This document shows positions 10,875 to 21,864 of a DNA stretch of 64,000 nt, piece by piece. The DNA is from Erwinia piriflorinigrans CFBP 5888. GTDB lineage: Bacteria; Pseudomonadota; Gammaproteobacteria; Enterobacterales; Enterobacteriaceae. The stretch's first letter is position 1. Each line of letters starts with the position of its first letter. Location: positions 82,107-146,106 of the forward strand of contig NZ_CAHS01000011.1 in assembly GCF_001050515.1 (NCBI RefSeq), written 5' to 3'. A program made the translations under genes and the position numbers. The notes beneath the pieces are model-generated. The model did no database searches. It was not told the DNA's origin and worked only from the letters and a program-made list of their open reading frames with translations.

Positions 10875-11198
10875 ATGCAAAACGTGACTCCTGTACCGGC
10901 AGAGAAAAACGAGCGGCAGCGAAAAGAGAGTTCATGGTCTCTCCCCGGTGGCGTGATGGGCTTTATTGCCTGGTGGATAGCGCTGGCGATCCCGCTAATG
11001 ATGTACGGCTCTGGTACGCTCTTCTTCTTTTTTCTCTATACCTGGCCTTTCTTTCTGGCGCTGTTACCCATATCGGTAATGGTTGGCGTGATCATGAGCG
11101 CGCTGCTGCGCGGGCATGTGATTTGGATTGCGCTGGTCACTACCCTGCTAACGATATCCCTGTTCTGGCTCCTGCTCAGCCTGCTGACGGGCTGGTAA
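10875..11198 (+). CDS. ygbE: YgbE-like inner-membrane protein (DUF3561)
   Basis: From ATG 10875 the product is 107 aa, the length I recall for E. coli YgbE. It holds WSLPGGVMGFIAWWIALAIP and the motif YGSGTLFFFFLYTWPFFLALLP, then a last hydrophobic segment, giving three likely membrane spans. Function is unknown in the family. Its place between cysC and ftsB is conserved in enterobacteria. An in-frame start at 10791 (28 more codons) is less likely because that extension is not hydrophobic and the shorter form matches the family length. Confidence 0.85.
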   Translation: MQNVTPVPAEKNERQRKESSWSLPGGVMGFIAWWIALAIPLMMYGSGTLFFFFLYTWPFFLALLPISVMVGVIMSALLRGHVIWIALVTTLLTISLFWLLLSLLTGW

Positions 11199-11391
11199 TG
11201 CGCTTTTCTCTGATGTACAAACACGTCGATGAGTGACAAAACCTTGCGTACCCGTCCACAAAGCGGGTAACACGGTGCTGCTTTTTAACGCGTTACCTCA
11301 ACTTTTTTTCTCAATGGCGTGCAATTTTATCGTCGGAGTGGAGTAACGTTAAAAGTTATGGGATGATTGGGCCGTTTCGCAGGGGGCGGGG

Positions 11392-11706
11392 ATGGGAAAA
11401 CTTACGCTGCTGTTACTTGTACTTCTCGGCTGGCTGCAATATTCGCTCTGGCTGGGCAAGAACGGCATTCATGACTATACGCGTGTTGACGAAGATGTTG
11501 CATCGCAGCAGGGCAATAACGCCAAACTTAAAGCGCGTAACGATCGGCTGTTTGCTGAAATCGATGATTTAAACGGCGGTTCAGAAGCGATCGAAGAGCG
11601 CGCGCGCAATGAGCTGGGTATGATTAAACCCGGCGAGACTTTCTATCGCCTTGTGCCGGACCAAAACAGACGCAACGCGCAGCAGGGACGGCCAGCCAGC
11701 CAGTAA
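11392..11706 (+). CDS. ftsB: Cell division protein FtsB
   Basis: FtsB is a small bitopic divisome protein that bridges FtsL and FtsQ and takes part in activation of septal peptidoglycan synthesis. The 104 aa protein begins with [22 protein letters not shown], an N-terminal membrane anchor, followed by a heptad-rich coiled coil (about residues 30-70) and the conserved [19 protein letters not shown] segment. It precedes ispD by 7 bp, so the two are probably co-transcribed. Confidence 0.95.
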   Translation: MGKLTLLLLVLLGWLQYSLWLGKNGIHDYTRVDEDVASQQGNNAKLKARNDRLFAEIDDLNGGSEAIEERARNELGMIKPGETFYRLVPDQNRRNAQQGRPASQ

Positions 11707-11713
11707 TCACCAC

Positions 11714-12418
11714 ATGAATAATGCCAATTCTTTACCGGACGTGATTGCCGTGGTGCCCGCAGCGGGTATTGGCAGCCGTATGCAGTCCGCCTGTCCTAAG
11801 CAGTACCTCACACTTTGCGGTAAAACCATTCTGGAGCACAGCCTGAATGCGCTGCTGGCGCATCCGGCGGTTAAGCGGGTGGTGGTGGCCCTAAGCCCAC
11901 AAGACACCTGTTTTCATCTACTGCCCGTAGCCCGGGATAAGCGCATCACCACGGTGATTGGTGGCGTCCAGCGTGCTGACTCGGTGCTGGCGGGGTTGCA
12001 GGCTGCGACGTCAGCCCAGTGGGCGCTGGTACATGATGCCGCGCGTCCCTGCCTCCATCCTGATGATTTGGCCCGTTTGCTGGCACTGACTGCCAGCAGT
12101 GAAGTGGGCGGCATCCTGGCGGCGCCTGTGCGCGACACCATGAAGCGCGCCATCACCGGCTGTAGCGATATCGATCATACCGTTGAACGTGAGGCCCTGT
12201 GGCACGCACTGACGCCCCAGCTTTTTCCGTTGGTCCTGCTGCGTGACTGCCTGCAACGCGCGCTGAGCGAAGGTGCAACGATTACCGATGAGGCCTCGGC
12301 GCTGGAATACTGCGGCTATCATCCCGAGTTGGTCAACGGACGTAGCGACAATCTGAAAGTCACGCGACCGGAAGATCTGGCGCTGGCGCAATTTTATCTG
12401 ACCCAAAGACAACGTTAA
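11714..12418 (+). CDS. ispD: 2-C-methyl-D-erythritol 4-phosphate cytidylyltransferase
   Basis: IspD transfers CMP to methylerythritol phosphate in the MEP pathway to isoprenoid precursors. From ATG 11714 the product is 234 aa. The nucleotide-binding motif [20 protein letters not shown] is near residue 13, VHDAARPC near 105, and the C-terminal [14 protein letters not shown] near 215. An earlier in-frame ATG at 11651 lies inside ftsB and is rejected. It is followed by ispF after 13 bp, the usual pair. Confidence 0.96.
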   Translation: MNNANSLPDVIAVVPAAGIGSRMQSACPKQYLTLCGKTILEHSLNALLAHPAVKRVVVALSPQDTCFHLLPVARDKRITTVIGGVQRADSVLAGLQAATSAQWALVHDAARPCLHPDDLARLLALTASSEVGGILAAPVRDTMKRAITGCSDIDHTVEREALWHALTPQLFPLVLLRDCLQRALSEGATITDEASALEYCGYHPELVNGRSDNLKVTRPEDLALAQFYLTQRQR

Positions 12419-12431
12419 TCAGGAGCGCAGA

Positions 12432-12905
12432 ATGCGTATTGGTCACGGTTTTGATGTACACGCTTTCGGCGGAGAAGGTCCGTTGATTATTGGCGGCGTA
12501 CGCATCCCCTATGAAAAAGGTTTACTGGCCCACTCTGATGGTGACGTAGCGCTGCACGCCCTGACTGACGCCCTGCTCGGCGCGGCGGCGTTGGGCGATA
12601 TCGGCAAACTGTTCCCGGATACTGATGAGGCCTACAAAGGTGCCGATAGCCGCGCGCTGCTGCGCGAAGCGCTGCGCCAGATCGCGCAGAAAGGTTATCG
12701 CGTGGGCAACGTTGACGTGACGATTATCGCCCAGGCACCAAAAATGCTGCCGCATGCGCCGCAGATGCGTATCAATATTGCCGAAGATCTGGGCATTCAT
12801 ATGGACGAGGTCAACGTAAAGGCGACCACCACCGAAAAGCTCGGCTTTACCGGGCGCGGCGAAGGCATTGCCTGTGAAGCCGTCGCGTTATTGTTTAAGG
12901 CGTAA
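12432..12905 (+). CDS. ispF: 2-C-methyl-D-erythritol 2,4-cyclodiphosphate synthase
   Basis: IspF cyclises CDP-methylerythritol 2-phosphate with loss of CMP, the step after IspE. The 157 aa trimer-forming protein has the zinc-ligand motif GHGFDVHAF near residue 4, [28 protein letters not shown] near 30, and [22 protein letters not shown] near the end. AGGAG precedes the ATG. It is 3 bp upstream of truD. Confidence 0.97.
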   Translation: MRIGHGFDVHAFGGEGPLIIGGVRIPYEKGLLAHSDGDVALHALTDALLGAAALGDIGKLFPDTDEAYKGADSRALLREALRQIAQKGYRVGNVDVTIIAQAPKMLPHAPQMRINIAEDLGIHMDEVNVKATTTEKLGFTGRGEGIACEAVALLFKA

Positions 12906-12908
12906 CTC

Positions 12909-13958
12909 ATGGATTTAACCTGTCAGGGCTGGCTGCACGGCAAACCGACCGCCAGCGGTGTCGTTAAGAGTATTCCCGAAGATTTCGTGGTGATTGAAGA
13001 TCTCGGTTACGCCCCGGATGGGGATGGCGAACAGCTGCTGGTGCGTGTGCGTAAACAGGGCTGCAACACGCGTTTTGTTGCCGAGGCGCTGGCGAAATTT
13101 GCCGCTATCCCTGCGCGTGACGTCAGCTTTGCCGGTATGAAAGACAGACATGCCGTTACCGAACAGTGGTTCTGTCTGCGTCTGCCGGGCAAAGTGACGC
13201 CGGACATGAGCGCCTTTCAGCTCGAAGGGGTTGAGGTGCTGGAAAGCACCCGCCATCGCCGCAAACTGCGCACCGGAGCGTTACAGGGCAATGCCTTTAC
13301 GTTGATTTTGCGCGAGATTTCCGATCGTGACGCGGTGGAACAGCGCCTGCAACAGATTACCACTGCCGGGGTGCCGAACTATTTTGGTAGCCAGCGTTTT
13401 GGTCATGATGGCAATAACCTGAAGCTGGCGCAGCGCTGGGCGGCGGATGAAATTCGCGTGCGCGAGCGCAGTAAACGCAGCTTTATTCTGTCAGCGGCGC
13501 GTAGCGCGATGTTTAATCAGGTGGTGAGCGATCGTCTCGCCCGGCAGGGTTCCCTGCGCCGGGTGTTGGCAGGCGATGCGCTGCAACTGACCGGGCGCGG
13601 TAGCTGGTTTGTGGCGGAAACGGCTGAAATCGACAGCCTGCAACAGCGTGTGGACAACAACGAGCTGCGCATCACCGCGCCGCTACCGGGTAGCGGCGAA
13701 TGGGGTACGCGCGATGAGGCGCTGGCCTTTGAGCAGGACAGTCTGGCACAAGAAGGGGCACTTATCGCCCTGATGCAGCGTGAGCGGGTCGATGCTGCCC
13801 GCCGTGCGATGCTGGTGATACCGCGTGATCTGTGCTGGAGCTGGGCGGATGACGCCACGCTTGAGATAAGCTTTTGGCTACCGGCCGGTAGCTTTGCCAC
13901 TAGCGTGGTAAGGGAACTGTTGGTCACGCAGAGCAGTGCCAACGAGGCTGACGAATAG
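12909..13958 (+). CDS. truD: tRNA pseudouridine(13) synthase
   Basis: TruD isomerises U13 of tRNA-Glu to pseudouridine. The 349 aa protein has the catalytic aspartate in [15 protein letters not shown] near residue 76 and the [15 protein letters not shown] motif near 157. It follows ispF by 3 bp. In E. coli the end of truD abuts surE; here a strong hairpin and about 375 bp separate them, so transcription may stop after truD. Confidence 0.95.
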   Translation: MDLTCQGWLHGKPTASGVVKSIPEDFVVIEDLGYAPDGDGEQLLVRVRKQGCNTRFVAEALAKFAAIPARDVSFAGMKDRHAVTEQWFCLRLPGKVTPDMSAFQLEGVEVLESTRHRRKLRTGALQGNAFTLILREISDRDAVEQRLQQITTAGVPNYFGSQRFGHDGNNLKLAQRWAADEIRVRERSKRSFILSAARSAMFNQVVSDRLARQGSLRRVLAGDALQLTGRGSWFVAETAEIDSLQQRVDNNELRITAPLPGSGEWGTRDEALAFEQDSLAQEGALIALMQRERVDAARRAMLVIPRDLCWSWADDATLEISFWLPAGSFATSVVRELLVTQSSANEADE

Positions 13959-13966
13959 CCGCCCTC

Positions 13967-14000
13967 CGGCAGAGCCTGAGTTGTTTAGCAGGCTCTGCCG
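13967..14000 (+). terminator. Strong stem-loop after truD, possible terminator
   Basis: Twelve perfectly paired bases (CGGCAGAGCCTG with CAGGCTCTGCCG) enclose a 10-base loop, starting 9 bp past the truD stop. Only a short pyrimidine stretch (CTTTC) follows, so intrinsic termination may be weak. It could equally be an mRNA-stabilising structure. Confidence 0.55.
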
Positions 14001-14333
14001 CTTTCACATTCAACATTCAGTTCCTGTCTGTTTAGCTGCCGAATTGTGCTGATGTCATGGTATGTGCATCGCGTCTGCGGAAAGCCCCTTTGTATTTGGT
14101 GCCCCTGGAGGCAGTCAAACTTACTGGCGGATGAGCAGCCAGTTCCAGGCATCTTGCGATTAAGCAGATATTTACACCTACCACTCATCTGAGCATCCAG
14201 CTAAAATATGCCAACCAGACCACGCGGCTGAGCGCATAAAAGCGTTCTGTACAGGGCAAACAGGGATGTATCATGGCAGGACATCCCTGTGGCTTTGACG
14301 GTGGTTTACTTAATTCAACAAGTCAGGTATCAG
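14001..14333. other. Intergenic insertion between truD and surE
   Basis: These 333 bp have no convincing gene. A 46-codon reading frame from ATG 14053 (starting MSWYVHRVCGK) and an antisense frame across the same stretch have no recognisable relatives and no good ribosome-binding site. From about 14200 the sequence runs up to surE and contains an inverted element (CAGGGATG near 14261 and CATCCCTG near 14281) that may belong to the surE promoter region. Confidence 0.35.
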
Positions 14334-15096
14334 ATGCGCATATTGCTGAGTAATGACGACGGTATCCATGCGCCAGGCATTCAGACGCTGGCAAAATCAC
14401 TGCGTGAATTCGCCGAGGTACAGGTCGTTGCCCCCGATCGCAACCGAAGCGGAGCCTCAAACTCGCTGACGCTGGAAACGCCTCTGCGTACCTTCAATTA
14501 CCCCAACGGCGACATCGCGGTGCAGATGGGCACTCCCACTGACTGTGTCTATCTCGGCGTCAATGCGCTGATGCGCCCGGTGCCGGATATTGTGGTCTCC
14601 GGGATTAACGCCGGCCCTAATCTTGGCGACGATGTGATCTACTCCGGGACCGTTGCGGCAGCGATGGAAGGTCGGCATCTCGGCCTGCCGGCGCTGGCGG
14701 TCTCACTCAACGGGCATCAGCATTATGACACTGCGGCGGCGGTGACCTGCTCAATCCTGAAGGCGCTATTGCGAGAGCCGCTGCGGACCGGTCGTATCCT
14801 CAATATTAACGTGCCGGATCTGCCGCTGGATCGGATTAAGGGCATCCGCGTGACGGCGTTGCGGCAGCCGTCACCCCAGCGATCGCGCAATCGCACAGCA
14901 GGATCCACGCGGCAATACGCTGTACTGGATCGGCCCTCCGGGTGAAAAACTGGATGCCGGCCCCGGTACTGACTTTGCCGCCGTTGATGAAGGCTACGTT
15001 TCAGTGACGGCGCTGCATGTTGACCTGACTGCTCATGCCGCGCAGCAGGTTGTCTCCTCATGGCTGGCGAGCGCAGAGGTCACCAGAGAATGGTGA
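14334..15096 (+). pseudogene. surE: 5'/3'-nucleotidase SurE, interrupted by a +1 frameshift
   Basis: SurE dephosphorylates nucleoside 5'- and 3'-monophosphates and short polyphosphate. The first frame starts at ATG 14334 ([15 protein letters not shown], with the metal-binding DD pair) and keeps SGASNSLT and [13 protein letters not shown]. It matches the family to IKGIRVT near residue 174, then leaves it and ends at 14945. The normal C-terminus ([15 protein letters not shown] onwards) continues in the next frame to a TGA at 15094-15096. Removing one G at 14855/14856 restores [20 protein letters not shown], as in intact SurE. So this is either a real one-base insertion that truncates the protein at 203 aa or a base-calling error. 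The pcm start overlaps the restored stop (ATGGTGA). Confidence 0.85.
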
Positions 15097-15716
15097 GCGG
15101 GAGGATAGAGATCTTGCTAGCGCAGTTGCGCCTACAGGCTATTGATGACGAGCGTTTGTTAAAGGCTATTGGTGATGTCCCACGCGAGCGCTTCATTGAT
15201 GAAGCCTTTGAGCATAAAGCCTGGGAAAATACCGCGCTGCCGATCGGTAGTGGGCAAACGATTTCCCAGCCTTACATGGTGGCTAAAATGACGTCGCTAT
15301 TGGCACTAACGCCAGCATCGCGCGTGTTGGAAATTGGTACCGGCTCCGGCTATCAGACGGCTATCCTGGCGCACCTGGCCGCGCACGTCTATTCGGTAGA
15401 ACGCATCAAGGGGTTGCAGTGGCAGGCCAAACGCCGCCTGAAACAGCTCGATTTGCACAATGTCTCTACCCGACATGGTGATGGCTGGCTTGGCTGGCCT
15501 GCACGAGGGCCATTTGACGCTATTATAGTTACGGCCGCACCGCCGAGTATCCCTGACGCGCTGATGTCGCAGCTTAATGATGGCGGGGTGATGGTATTGC
15601 CGGTCGGGGAAGAGCAGCAGGTATTACAACGTATTCGCCGTAAAGCAGATGAATTTATTGTAGATACGATTGAGCCAGTACGTTTTGTTCCGCTGGTTAA
15701 AGGCGACCTTGCCTGA
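15090..15716 (+). CDS. pcm: Protein-L-isoaspartate O-methyltransferase
   Basis: Pcm methylates L-isoaspartyl residues in aged proteins so that they can return to aspartate. From ATG 15090 the product is 208 aa, the E. coli length. It has the SAM-binding motif [18 protein letters not shown] near residue 81, [12 protein letters not shown] near 57, and [14 protein letters not shown] near 152. The start overlaps the surE stop, which supports both calls. An earlier ATG at 15060 lies inside surE and is rejected. Confidence 0.95.
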   Translation: MVSGRIEILLAQLRLQAIDDERLLKAIGDVPRERFIDEAFEHKAWENTALPIGSGQTISQPYMVAKMTSLLALTPASRVLEIGTGSGYQTAILAHLAAHVYSVERIKGLQWQAKRRLKQLDLHNVSTRHGDGWLGWPARGPFDAIIVTAAPPSIPDALMSQLNDGGVMVLPVGEEQQVLQRIRRKADEFIVDTIEPVRFVPLVKGDLA

Positions 15717-15860
15717 CATCAGCGGTCAGGATTATTTGTACACAACTGTTTCGTGGCACGCGTTCATTGATATTGTTAGTATCTCGCTATGTTGCGCAGC
15801 CGTGCCGCTGCGGTTTAGTTAATCATTATTTATTAAAGTATTGCCGAAATGGGGGAGTAA

Positions 15861-16970
15861 ATGAGCATGGGAAGCCCGGTCTTTAAGCTGCGTCGTATGG
15901 CGGCTGTTTCACTGGTAGGATTTTGGCTGGCAGGTTGTTCCAGCAGTAACGATAACCAGGCCCCTATCAGCTCGGTGGGTGGAAGTGAGTCAGGCATGAT
16001 GAGCGGTAATCCAGCCACTGTCGGCAATGCCGGGGCCGGGGAGAGTAACAATGGCAATATCATTCGCCCGGCGCGACCACCTGCGTTGAAAAGTGCAACC
16101 AATCCCCCCGTATCCAGCCAGCCACAGAATGTGGAAACTGAAAATGGCCGTATAGTTTATAACCGTAGTTATGGGAATATTCCGAAAGGTAGCTACGGTG
16201 GAGACACCTATACTGTCAAACGCGGCGATACTTTATTCTATATTGCCTGGATTACCGGAAACGATTTCCGCGATCTGGCACAGCGTAATAATGTCGCTGC
16301 GCCTTACGGCCTCAACGTCGGCCAGCAGTTACAGGTCGCCAACGGCACCGGTACTCCTATCACCGGCGGTAATGCGGTGACGGCTGCTGACGCAACGGCC
16401 AGCGGTGTCACTCCCCCTTCTTCGGGTATTCAGCCTAAAACGCCAACTGTTGCACACCAACCGGTAATTACGTATTCTGAAGATTCAGATACAACAAGTG
16501 GAGGCAAAATGCTGCCTTCATCCGGTAAAACTGTTGCAACGACGACAGTTCCGGTTGCCGTTCCGACCGTTAGTAGCACAACGGACAGCGCTACCCCAGT
16601 GGGAAGCTGGCGTTGGCCCACCGACGGTAAGATCATTGATAACTTCTCTGCTTCCGAAGGTGGCAATAAAGGTATCGATATCGCAGGATCGCATGGGCAA
16701 TCCGTTGTTTCCACCGCTTCAGGGCGCGTGGTTTACGCCGGCAATGCGCTACGCGGTTACGGTAATTTGATTATCATCAAACATAATGATGACTATCTGA
16801 GTGCTTATGCTCATAACGACACGATGCTGGTCCGTGAACAACAAGAAGTGAAAGCGGGTCAGAAGATCGCTACGATGGGCAGTACTGGCACGAGCTCTGT
16901 TAGATTACACTTTGAAATTCGTTACAAGGGGAAATCCGTAAACCCGTTGCGCTATTTGCCGCAACGATAA
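15861..16970 (+). CDS. nlpD: Murein hydrolase activator lipoprotein NlpD
   Basis: NlpD is an outer-membrane lipoprotein that activates the amidase AmiC during cell separation. The 369 aa protein has a lipoprotein signal peptide with the modified cysteine at C26 (LVGFWLAGC), a LysM peptidoglycan-binding domain at about residues 118-160 ([17 protein letters not shown]), a low-complexity Thr/Ser/Pro linker, and a C-terminal LytM/M23 domain ([27 protein letters not shown]). Some catalytic M23 histidines are replaced, as expected for an activator. In enterobacteria the main rpoS promoter lies inside nlpD, and rpoS follows here after 51 bp. Confidence 0.94.
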   Translation: MSMGSPVFKLRRMAAVSLVGFWLAGCSSSNDNQAPISSVGGSESGMMSGNPATVGNAGAGESNNGNIIRPARPPALKSATNPPVSSQPQNVETENGRIVYNRSYGNIPKGSYGGDTYTVKRGDTLFYIAWITGNDFRDLAQRNNVAAPYGLNVGQQLQVANGTGTPITGGNAVTAADATASGVTPPSSGIQPKTPTVAHQPVITYSEDSDTTSGGKMLPSSGKTVATTTVPVAVPTVSSTTDSATPVGSWRWPTDGKIIDNFSASEGGNKGIDIAGSHGQSVVSTASGRVVYAGNALRGYGNLIIIKHNDDYLSAYAHNDTMLVREQQEVKAGQKIATMGSTGTSSVRLHFEIRYKGKSVNPLRYLPQR

Positions 16971-17021
16971 TCCGGCAGAACCTTAGCTGTTCTGCCCTGG
17001 GATCACGGGTAGGGGCCGCTT

Positions 17022-18014
17022 ATGAGCCAGAATACGCTGAAAGTTAACGAGTTAAATGAAGACGCGGAATTCGACGAAAACGGAGCTGAGGTTTTTGATG
17101 AGAAGGCTCTTGTCGGAAATGAACCCGGTGATAACGATTTAGCTGAAGAAGATCTGTTATCTCAGGGTGCAACGCAGCGCGTACTGGATGCAACACAGCT
17201 TTACTTAGGAGAGATTGGTTACTCTCCACTGCTGACGGCGGAGGAAGAAGTCTTCTTTGCCCGTCGTGCGCTACGTGGCGATGTGCCTTCACGTCGCCGC
17301 ATGATTGAAAGTAACTTACGCCTTGTGGTTAAGATCGCCCGTCGTTACAGCAATCGTGGTCTGGCCCTGCTGGACCTGATTGAGGAAGGTAACCTCGGCC
17401 TGATCCGTGCGGTAGAGAAGTTTGATCCGGAAAGAGGGTTCCGTTTCTCTACCTACGCCACCTGGTGGATACGTCAGACGATCGAACGGGCAATTATGAA
17501 TCAAACCCGTACTATTCGTTTGCCGATCCACATCGTAAAAGAGCTGAATGTATATCTGCGTACCGCACGTGAACTTTCGCACAAGCTTGATCATGAGCCT
17601 AGCGCGGAAGAGATTGCCGAAAAGCTGGATAAACCCGTTGATGACGTGAGCCGGATGCTGCGCCTCAACGAACGCATTACCTCAGTTGATACGCCACTGG
17701 GCGGGGATTCAGAGAAAGCGCTGCTGGATATCCTGGCCGACGAAAAAGACAACGGCCCGGAAGATACCACCCAAGACGATGATATGAAGCAAAGCATCGT
17801 TAAATGGCTGTTCGAACTGAACGCCAAGCAGCGCGAAGTACTGGCACGTCGTTTCGGCCTGTTAGGCTATGAAGCGGCCACGCTGGAAGATGTAGGGCGT
17901 GAAATCGGTCTGACCCGCGAACGTGTGCGTCAGATCCAGGTCGAAGGCCTGCGTCGTCTGCGAGAAATTCTGCAGGGACAGGGGTTGAGTATTGAAGCGC
18001 TGTTTCGTGAATAA
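17022..18014 (+). CDS. rpoS: RNA polymerase sigma factor RpoS (sigma-38)
   Basis: RpoS directs stationary-phase and general-stress transcription. The 330 aa protein has the full sigma-70 layout: region 1.2/2.1 from about residue 53 ([17 protein letters not shown]), region 2.3-2.4 ([17 protein letters not shown] near 145), region 3 (HELSHKL-like segment), and region 4.2 ([20 protein letters not shown] near 286). The protein looks intact, with no nonsense change. The leader from nlpD is short between the genes, so the usual long rpoS 5' UTR would begin within nlpD. Confidence 0.97.
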   Translation: MSQNTLKVNELNEDAEFDENGAEVFDEKALVGNEPGDNDLAEEDLLSQGATQRVLDATQLYLGEIGYSPLLTAEEEVFFARRALRGDVPSRRRMIESNLRLVVKIARRYSNRGLALLDLIEEGNLGLIRAVEKFDPERGFRFSTYATWWIRQTIERAIMNQTRTIRLPIHIVKELNVYLRTARELSHKLDHEPSAEEIAEKLDKPVDDVSRMLRLNERITSVDTPLGGDSEKALLDILADEKDNGPEDTTQDDDMKQSIVKWLFELNAKQREVLARRFGLLGYEAATLEDVGREIGLTRERVRQIQVEGLRRLREILQGQGLSIEALFRE

Positions 18015-18058
18015 CGGCGTGGAAAAATAACGGTCCACATCATTTAGTAATGCGTAAG

Positions 18059-18088
18059 GCGGTGACCACGGTCACCGCTTTTTTTTTA
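18059..18088 (+). terminator. Rho-independent terminator after rpoS
   Basis: A stem of nine perfect pairs (GCGGTGACC with GGTCACCGC) around a 2-base centre is followed directly by a run of at least eight T. It lies 45 bp past the rpoS stop and separates rpoS from the convergent mutS. Confidence 0.92.
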
Positions 18089-18156
18089 TGGATTTTTTCA
18101 GGATCATCAGAGGGTGAGATGTCACTCTCACCCATTGTCAGAGCGATCCGCGCGAG

Positions 18157-20718
18157 TCAAACCAGCGACTTGAGACGATAGATCCACTCCAGCGCCTGGC
18201 GAGGAGACAGAGAATCAGGATCTAACGCTTCAAGAGCCTCGACTGCTGGCGATGTCTCCTCAACCAGCAGCGGCAGCTGGGAGCCATCGGCCCTGGTGCT
18301 GGCTGCACTCCCGGAGAGGGCTTCTAACTCTTTCAGTTTCTGACGGGCCCGTTTGATAACGTCTTTGGGTACTCCGGCCAGCGCAGCGACGGCCAGGCCG
18401 TAACTCTTACTGGCGGCACCTTCCTGCACGCTGTGCATAAAGGCGATGGTATCGCCATGCTCGACAGCATCCAGATGCACGTTAGCCACGCCTTCGATTT
18501 GCTCCGGCAGGGTGGTGAGTTCGAAATAATGAGTGGCAAACAGCGTCATGGCTTTGATGCGGTTGGCAAGGCTTTCGGCGCAGGCCCAGGCCAGCGACAG
18601 ACCATCATAGGTTGAGGTACCACGGCCTATTTCGTCCATCAGCACCAGGCTGTACTCAGTGGCATTATGCAGAATATTGGCGGTTTCGGTCATTTCTACC
18701 ATAAAGGTTGAACGGCCAGAGGCGAGATCGTCCGCCGCACCTACGCGGGTGAAAATCCGATCGATTGGGCCGATAACCGCCTGCTCAGCGGGAACGAAGC
18801 TGCCAATATAAGCCATCAGGGTAATCAGAGCGGCCTGACGCATATAGGTACTTTTACCGCCCATATTAGGACCGGTGACCACCAGCATACGGCGTTGCGG
18901 CGACAAAGTAAGAGGATTTGCGATAAACGGATCTTTTAACACCTGCTCAACCACAGGATGACGGCCACCGCTGAGTTTTATACCGGGTTTATCGCTCAGC
19001 GTCGGACAGCTGTAGTTAAGCGTCCAGGCACGTTCAGCAAGATTAGTTAAAACGTCCAACTCTGCCAGGGCTGCGGCACTGTCCTGTAATGCTGCCAAAT
19101 GAGGTAGCAACATATCAAACAGCTGTTCATATAGCGCCTTTTCCAAAGAAAGTGCTTTGCCTTTAGAAGTCAGTACCTTGTCTTCATACTCTTTCAGCTC
19201 GGGAATAATGTAGCGCTCTGCGTTTTTCAGCGTCTGACGGCGTACGTAGTGGATGGGTACCAGGTGGCTCTGACCCCGGCTGACCTGAATGTAGTAGCCG
19301 TGAACACCATTAAAGCCAACTTTTAGCGTATCCAGCCCCAGCTTTTCCCGTTCGCGGATCTCCAGGCGGTCAAGATAGTCAGTGGCCCCATCGGCCAGCG
19401 CCCGCCATTCATCCAGCTCCTGGTTATAGCCGGGGGCGATCACCCCTCCGTCACGAACCAGCACCGGCGGCGTTTCTATAATGGCGCGCTCCAGCAGCTC
19501 GCGTAGCTCGGTAAATTCCCCCATCTGACTACGCAAAGTCTGTAGGTGCGCGTTATCACTGTCGGCCAGCTCTTCATTCAGCAGCGGCAGCTGCTGGAAG
19601 GCATGGCGCATGCGTGCCAGATCGCGAGGCCGTGCAGTGCGCAGCGCAAGACGAGCCAGGATACGCTCGAGATCGCCGACCTGGCGCAGCAGCGGGGGCA
19701 GGTTGTCATTCAAATCCTGTAGCGCCCGGATACTTTGCTGGCGCAGGGTGATGACCTGCGTATTACGCAACGGCATATGCAGCCAGCGCTTGAGCATACG
19801 GCTGCCCATCGGCGTCACGGTTTTATCCAGCACTGACGCCAGGGTATTGTCACTGCCTCCGGCGAGATTCTGTGTAATTTCAAGATTACGGCGGGTTGCG
19901 GCATCCATAATAATACCGTCCTGCTGGCGTTCCATAGTCAGCGAACGGATATGTGGTAACGAGGTGCGCTGCGTATCTTTAACGTACTGTAGCAGACAGC
20001 CAGCGGCACGCAGGGCATGATGCGCTTGCTCCACGCCGAAACCACTAAGATCGCGCGTGCCAAATTGCATATTCAGCTGCTGGCGAGCGGTATCCAGTTC
20101 ATATTCCCACAGCGCTCGGCGGCGCAGACCACGGCGGTTCTCAATCAGCATCATGGCGGCAAATTCTTCCGGGTAGAGCAGCTCGGCCGGATTGGTGCGT
20201 TGCAGTTCGGCAGCCATTGTTTCTTGATCGGTGGGTTCAGCCAGGCGGAAGCGTCCAGAGCTGATATCCAGCGTGGCATAGCCAAAGCCGCGCGGGCTCT
20301 GCCAGATTGCCGCCAGCAAATTATCCTGGCGTTCATTCAATAATGCTTCATCACTGATCGTGCCGGGAGTGACGATGCGTACGACTTTGCGCTCGACCGG
20401 GCCTTTGCTCAACGCCGGGTCACCAATCTGTTCGCAGATAGCCACCGACTCACCCAGCTGTACCAGTTTTGCCAGGTAGTTCTCCACCGCATGATAGGGT
20501 ACGCCCGCCATGGGAATAGGCTCTCCTGCTGAGGAGCCGCGTTTGGTTAAGGAGATTTCCAGCAGCTGCGAGGCGCGTTTGGCATCGTCATAAAACAGCT
20601 CGTAGAAGTCCCCCATGCGGTAAAACAGCAGTATCTCCGGATGCTCCGATTTGAGGCGCAGGTACTGCTGCATCATTGGGGTATGCGAATTTAGGCTCTT
20701 ATTGTCAATGACAGACAT
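18157..20718 (-). CDS. mutS: DNA mismatch repair protein MutS
   Basis: MutS binds mismatches and small loops and recruits MutL. The 853 aa protein has the usual length and order: mismatch-recognition domain with the [11 protein letters not shown] motif near residue 33 (the Phe-x-Glu that contacts the mismatch), the connector and lever domains, and the ATPase domain with [15 protein letters not shown] near 612, [12 protein letters not shown] near 691 and FATHYFELT near 724. It is convergent with rpoS. The accessory DNA begins directly upstream of its start, as at Salmonella SPI-1. Confidence 0.98.
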   Translation of the reverse strand: MSVIDNKSLNSHTPMMQQYLRLKSEHPEILLFYRMGDFYELFYDDAKRASQLLEISLTKRGSSAGEPIPMAGVPYHAVENYLAKLVQLGESVAICEQIGDPALSKGPVERKVVRIVTPGTISDEALLNERQDNLLAAIWQSPRGFGYATLDISSGRFRLAEPTDQETMAAELQRTNPAELLYPEEFAAMMLIENRRGLRRRALWEYELDTARQQLNMQFGTRDLSGFGVEQAHHALRAAGCLLQYVKDTQRTSLPHIRSLTMERQQDGIIMDAATRRNLEITQNLAGGSDNTLASVLDKTVTPMGSRMLKRWLHMPLRNTQVITLRQQSIRALQDLNDNLPPLLRQVGDLERILARLALRTARPRDLARMRHAFQQLPLLNEELADSDNAHLQTLRSQMGEFTELRELLERAIIETPPVLVRDGGVIAPGYNQELDEWRALADGATDYLDRLEIREREKLGLDTLKVGFNGVHGYYIQVSRGQSHLVPIHYVRRQTLKNAERYIIPELKEYEDKVLTSKGKALSLEKALYEQLFDMLLPHLAALQDSAAALAELDVLTNLAERAWTLNYSCPTLSDKPGIKLSGGRHPVVEQVLKDPFIANPLTLSPQRRMLVVTGPNMGGKSTYMRQAALITLMAYIGSFVPAEQAVIGPIDRIFTRVGAADDLASGRSTFMVEMTETANILHNATEYSLVLMDEIGRGTSTYDGLSLAWACAESLANRIKAMTLFATHYFELTTLPEQIEGVANVHLDAVEHGDTIAFMHSVQEGAASKSYGLAVAALAGVPKDVIKRARQKLKELEALSGSAASTRADGSQLPLLVEETSPAVEALEALDPDSLSPRQALEWIYRLKSLV

Positions 20719-21462
20719 GATTTTTCTATTCCATTGAATTTAAAGTGAATTGTGATTTTATTTTTATCATTAAGTATCACGTTGTCTTATACAGAATCAC
20801 CCAACTCTGTTTGTAAGAGCAGGGAATGATGGCGGTTATGGTGTGATTGCGGTGCTTCTTATATCCAGACCTTTTCCGGGCACTATACTATCCCAGTGAC
20901 CAATAAGCTGTCACAGGTAAAAGTTGGAAGCTTCCCGCAAAACTTGCTTGCAACGGCATATATGAAGTTGCAAGAAATCAAACTGAGCGGAAATGAAGGG
21001 CGCTGTGGGGTGTCGGGGCTAAAGATGTGAGGCGCCGATATTGGGAGGAAATCAAAAAAACGAAGATTTCAAGTTTAGGACTTCACTGATTTTGGGCCAG
21101 TGTCAAGGCGAGTCTGGCGTAAAAAAACGGTAGAAATGATTCAGGGGGGATATTAGCTGTCACTTACGTCAGCTAAAAAAGGGAGCAATGAATGCAGACA
21201 GGAAAAAAACCGGGATCTTCGATCAAAAAGTGGACGCACCAAAAAGCGTAGATGGGATGGTGAGTGATAATGGTGAAAATGCAACATGCAGGGAATATGA
21301 TCGTTCTCAATAGTCGTGGGCTGGATACCCGGTAAATGACAGGGTCAATTCAGCCTGTTTGCACTACAATAATGTCAGGATTACTGGCAAAGAATAAATG
21401 CCCGGAAACGGGGACAGAGCCCTCTTCGCGGCGAATATCTGGCGCGAAGAGGAAAGGATGAG
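20719..21462. other. Non-coding stretch between mutS and the VOC gene
   Basis: No gene is recognisable in these 744 bp. The part next to mutS is A/T-rich and should hold its promoter. Around 20930-21180 there are short reading frames with many stops that look like decayed coding DNA but match nothing I know. A 41-codon frame from ATG 21188 (MNADRKKTGIFDQK...) is preceded by GGGAG and could be a peptide, but nothing else supports it. Breakpoints of this kind are common beside mutS, a known variable site in enterobacteria. Confidence 0.35.
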
Positions 21463-21864
21463 TCAGCTGGTTCCGTTCTGGAAAAGGTCCCACCGGTTAC
21501 CGTAGAGATCCTCAAACACCACGACGATTCCGTACTCTTCCTCACGCGGTTCTTCACAGAAATGCACGCCTTTTTCCTTCATGGCCGTATAATCGCGCCA
21601 GAAGTCGTCCGTCTGCAGGAACAGGAAAACGCGGCCTCCGGCCTGATCGCCGATGAATCCGGTCTGACGCTCATTAGAAGCCAGGGCAAGCAGCAGATTA
21701 CAGTCACTGCCGGGCGCAGGGGTAACTACAACCCAGCGCTTGCAGGGCTGGGGCGTATCTTCCACGAGGGTAAATCCGAGTTTGTCAGTGTAATAACTGA
21801 TAGCTCTGTCATAATCATCCACTACCACCGCCACGTAACCGAGACATCTTTTCTGTGCACGCAT
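21463..21864 (-). CDS. VOC superfamily (glyoxalase/bleomycin-resistance-like) protein
   Basis: The 133 aa protein starts LGYVAVVVDDYDRAISYYTDKLGF and ends VFEDLYGNRWDLFQN, the two paired beta-alpha-beta-beta-beta modules of the vicinal-oxygen-chelate fold; a C-terminal glutamate or aspartate is the usual metal ligand. Substrate cannot be told from sequence. I start it at the ATG complementary to 21862-21864 because AAGGAG lies seven bases upstream; an upstream in-frame ATG (13 codons earlier) lacks this. It is monocistronic and divergent from the six-gene operon downstream. Confidence 0.8.
   Translation of the reverse strand: MRAQKRCLGYVAVVVDDYDRAISYYTDKLGFTLVEDTPQPCKRWVVVTPAPGSDCNLLLALASNERQTGFIGDQAGGRVFLFLQTDDFWRDYTAMKEKGVHFCEEPREEEYGIVVVFEDLYGNRWDLFQNGTS

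Noticed and set aside
13985..14188. Antisense 67-codon frame in the truD-surE gap
   Set aside because: No ribosome-binding site or known relatives; it begins in DNA with no gene support and ends in the hairpin.
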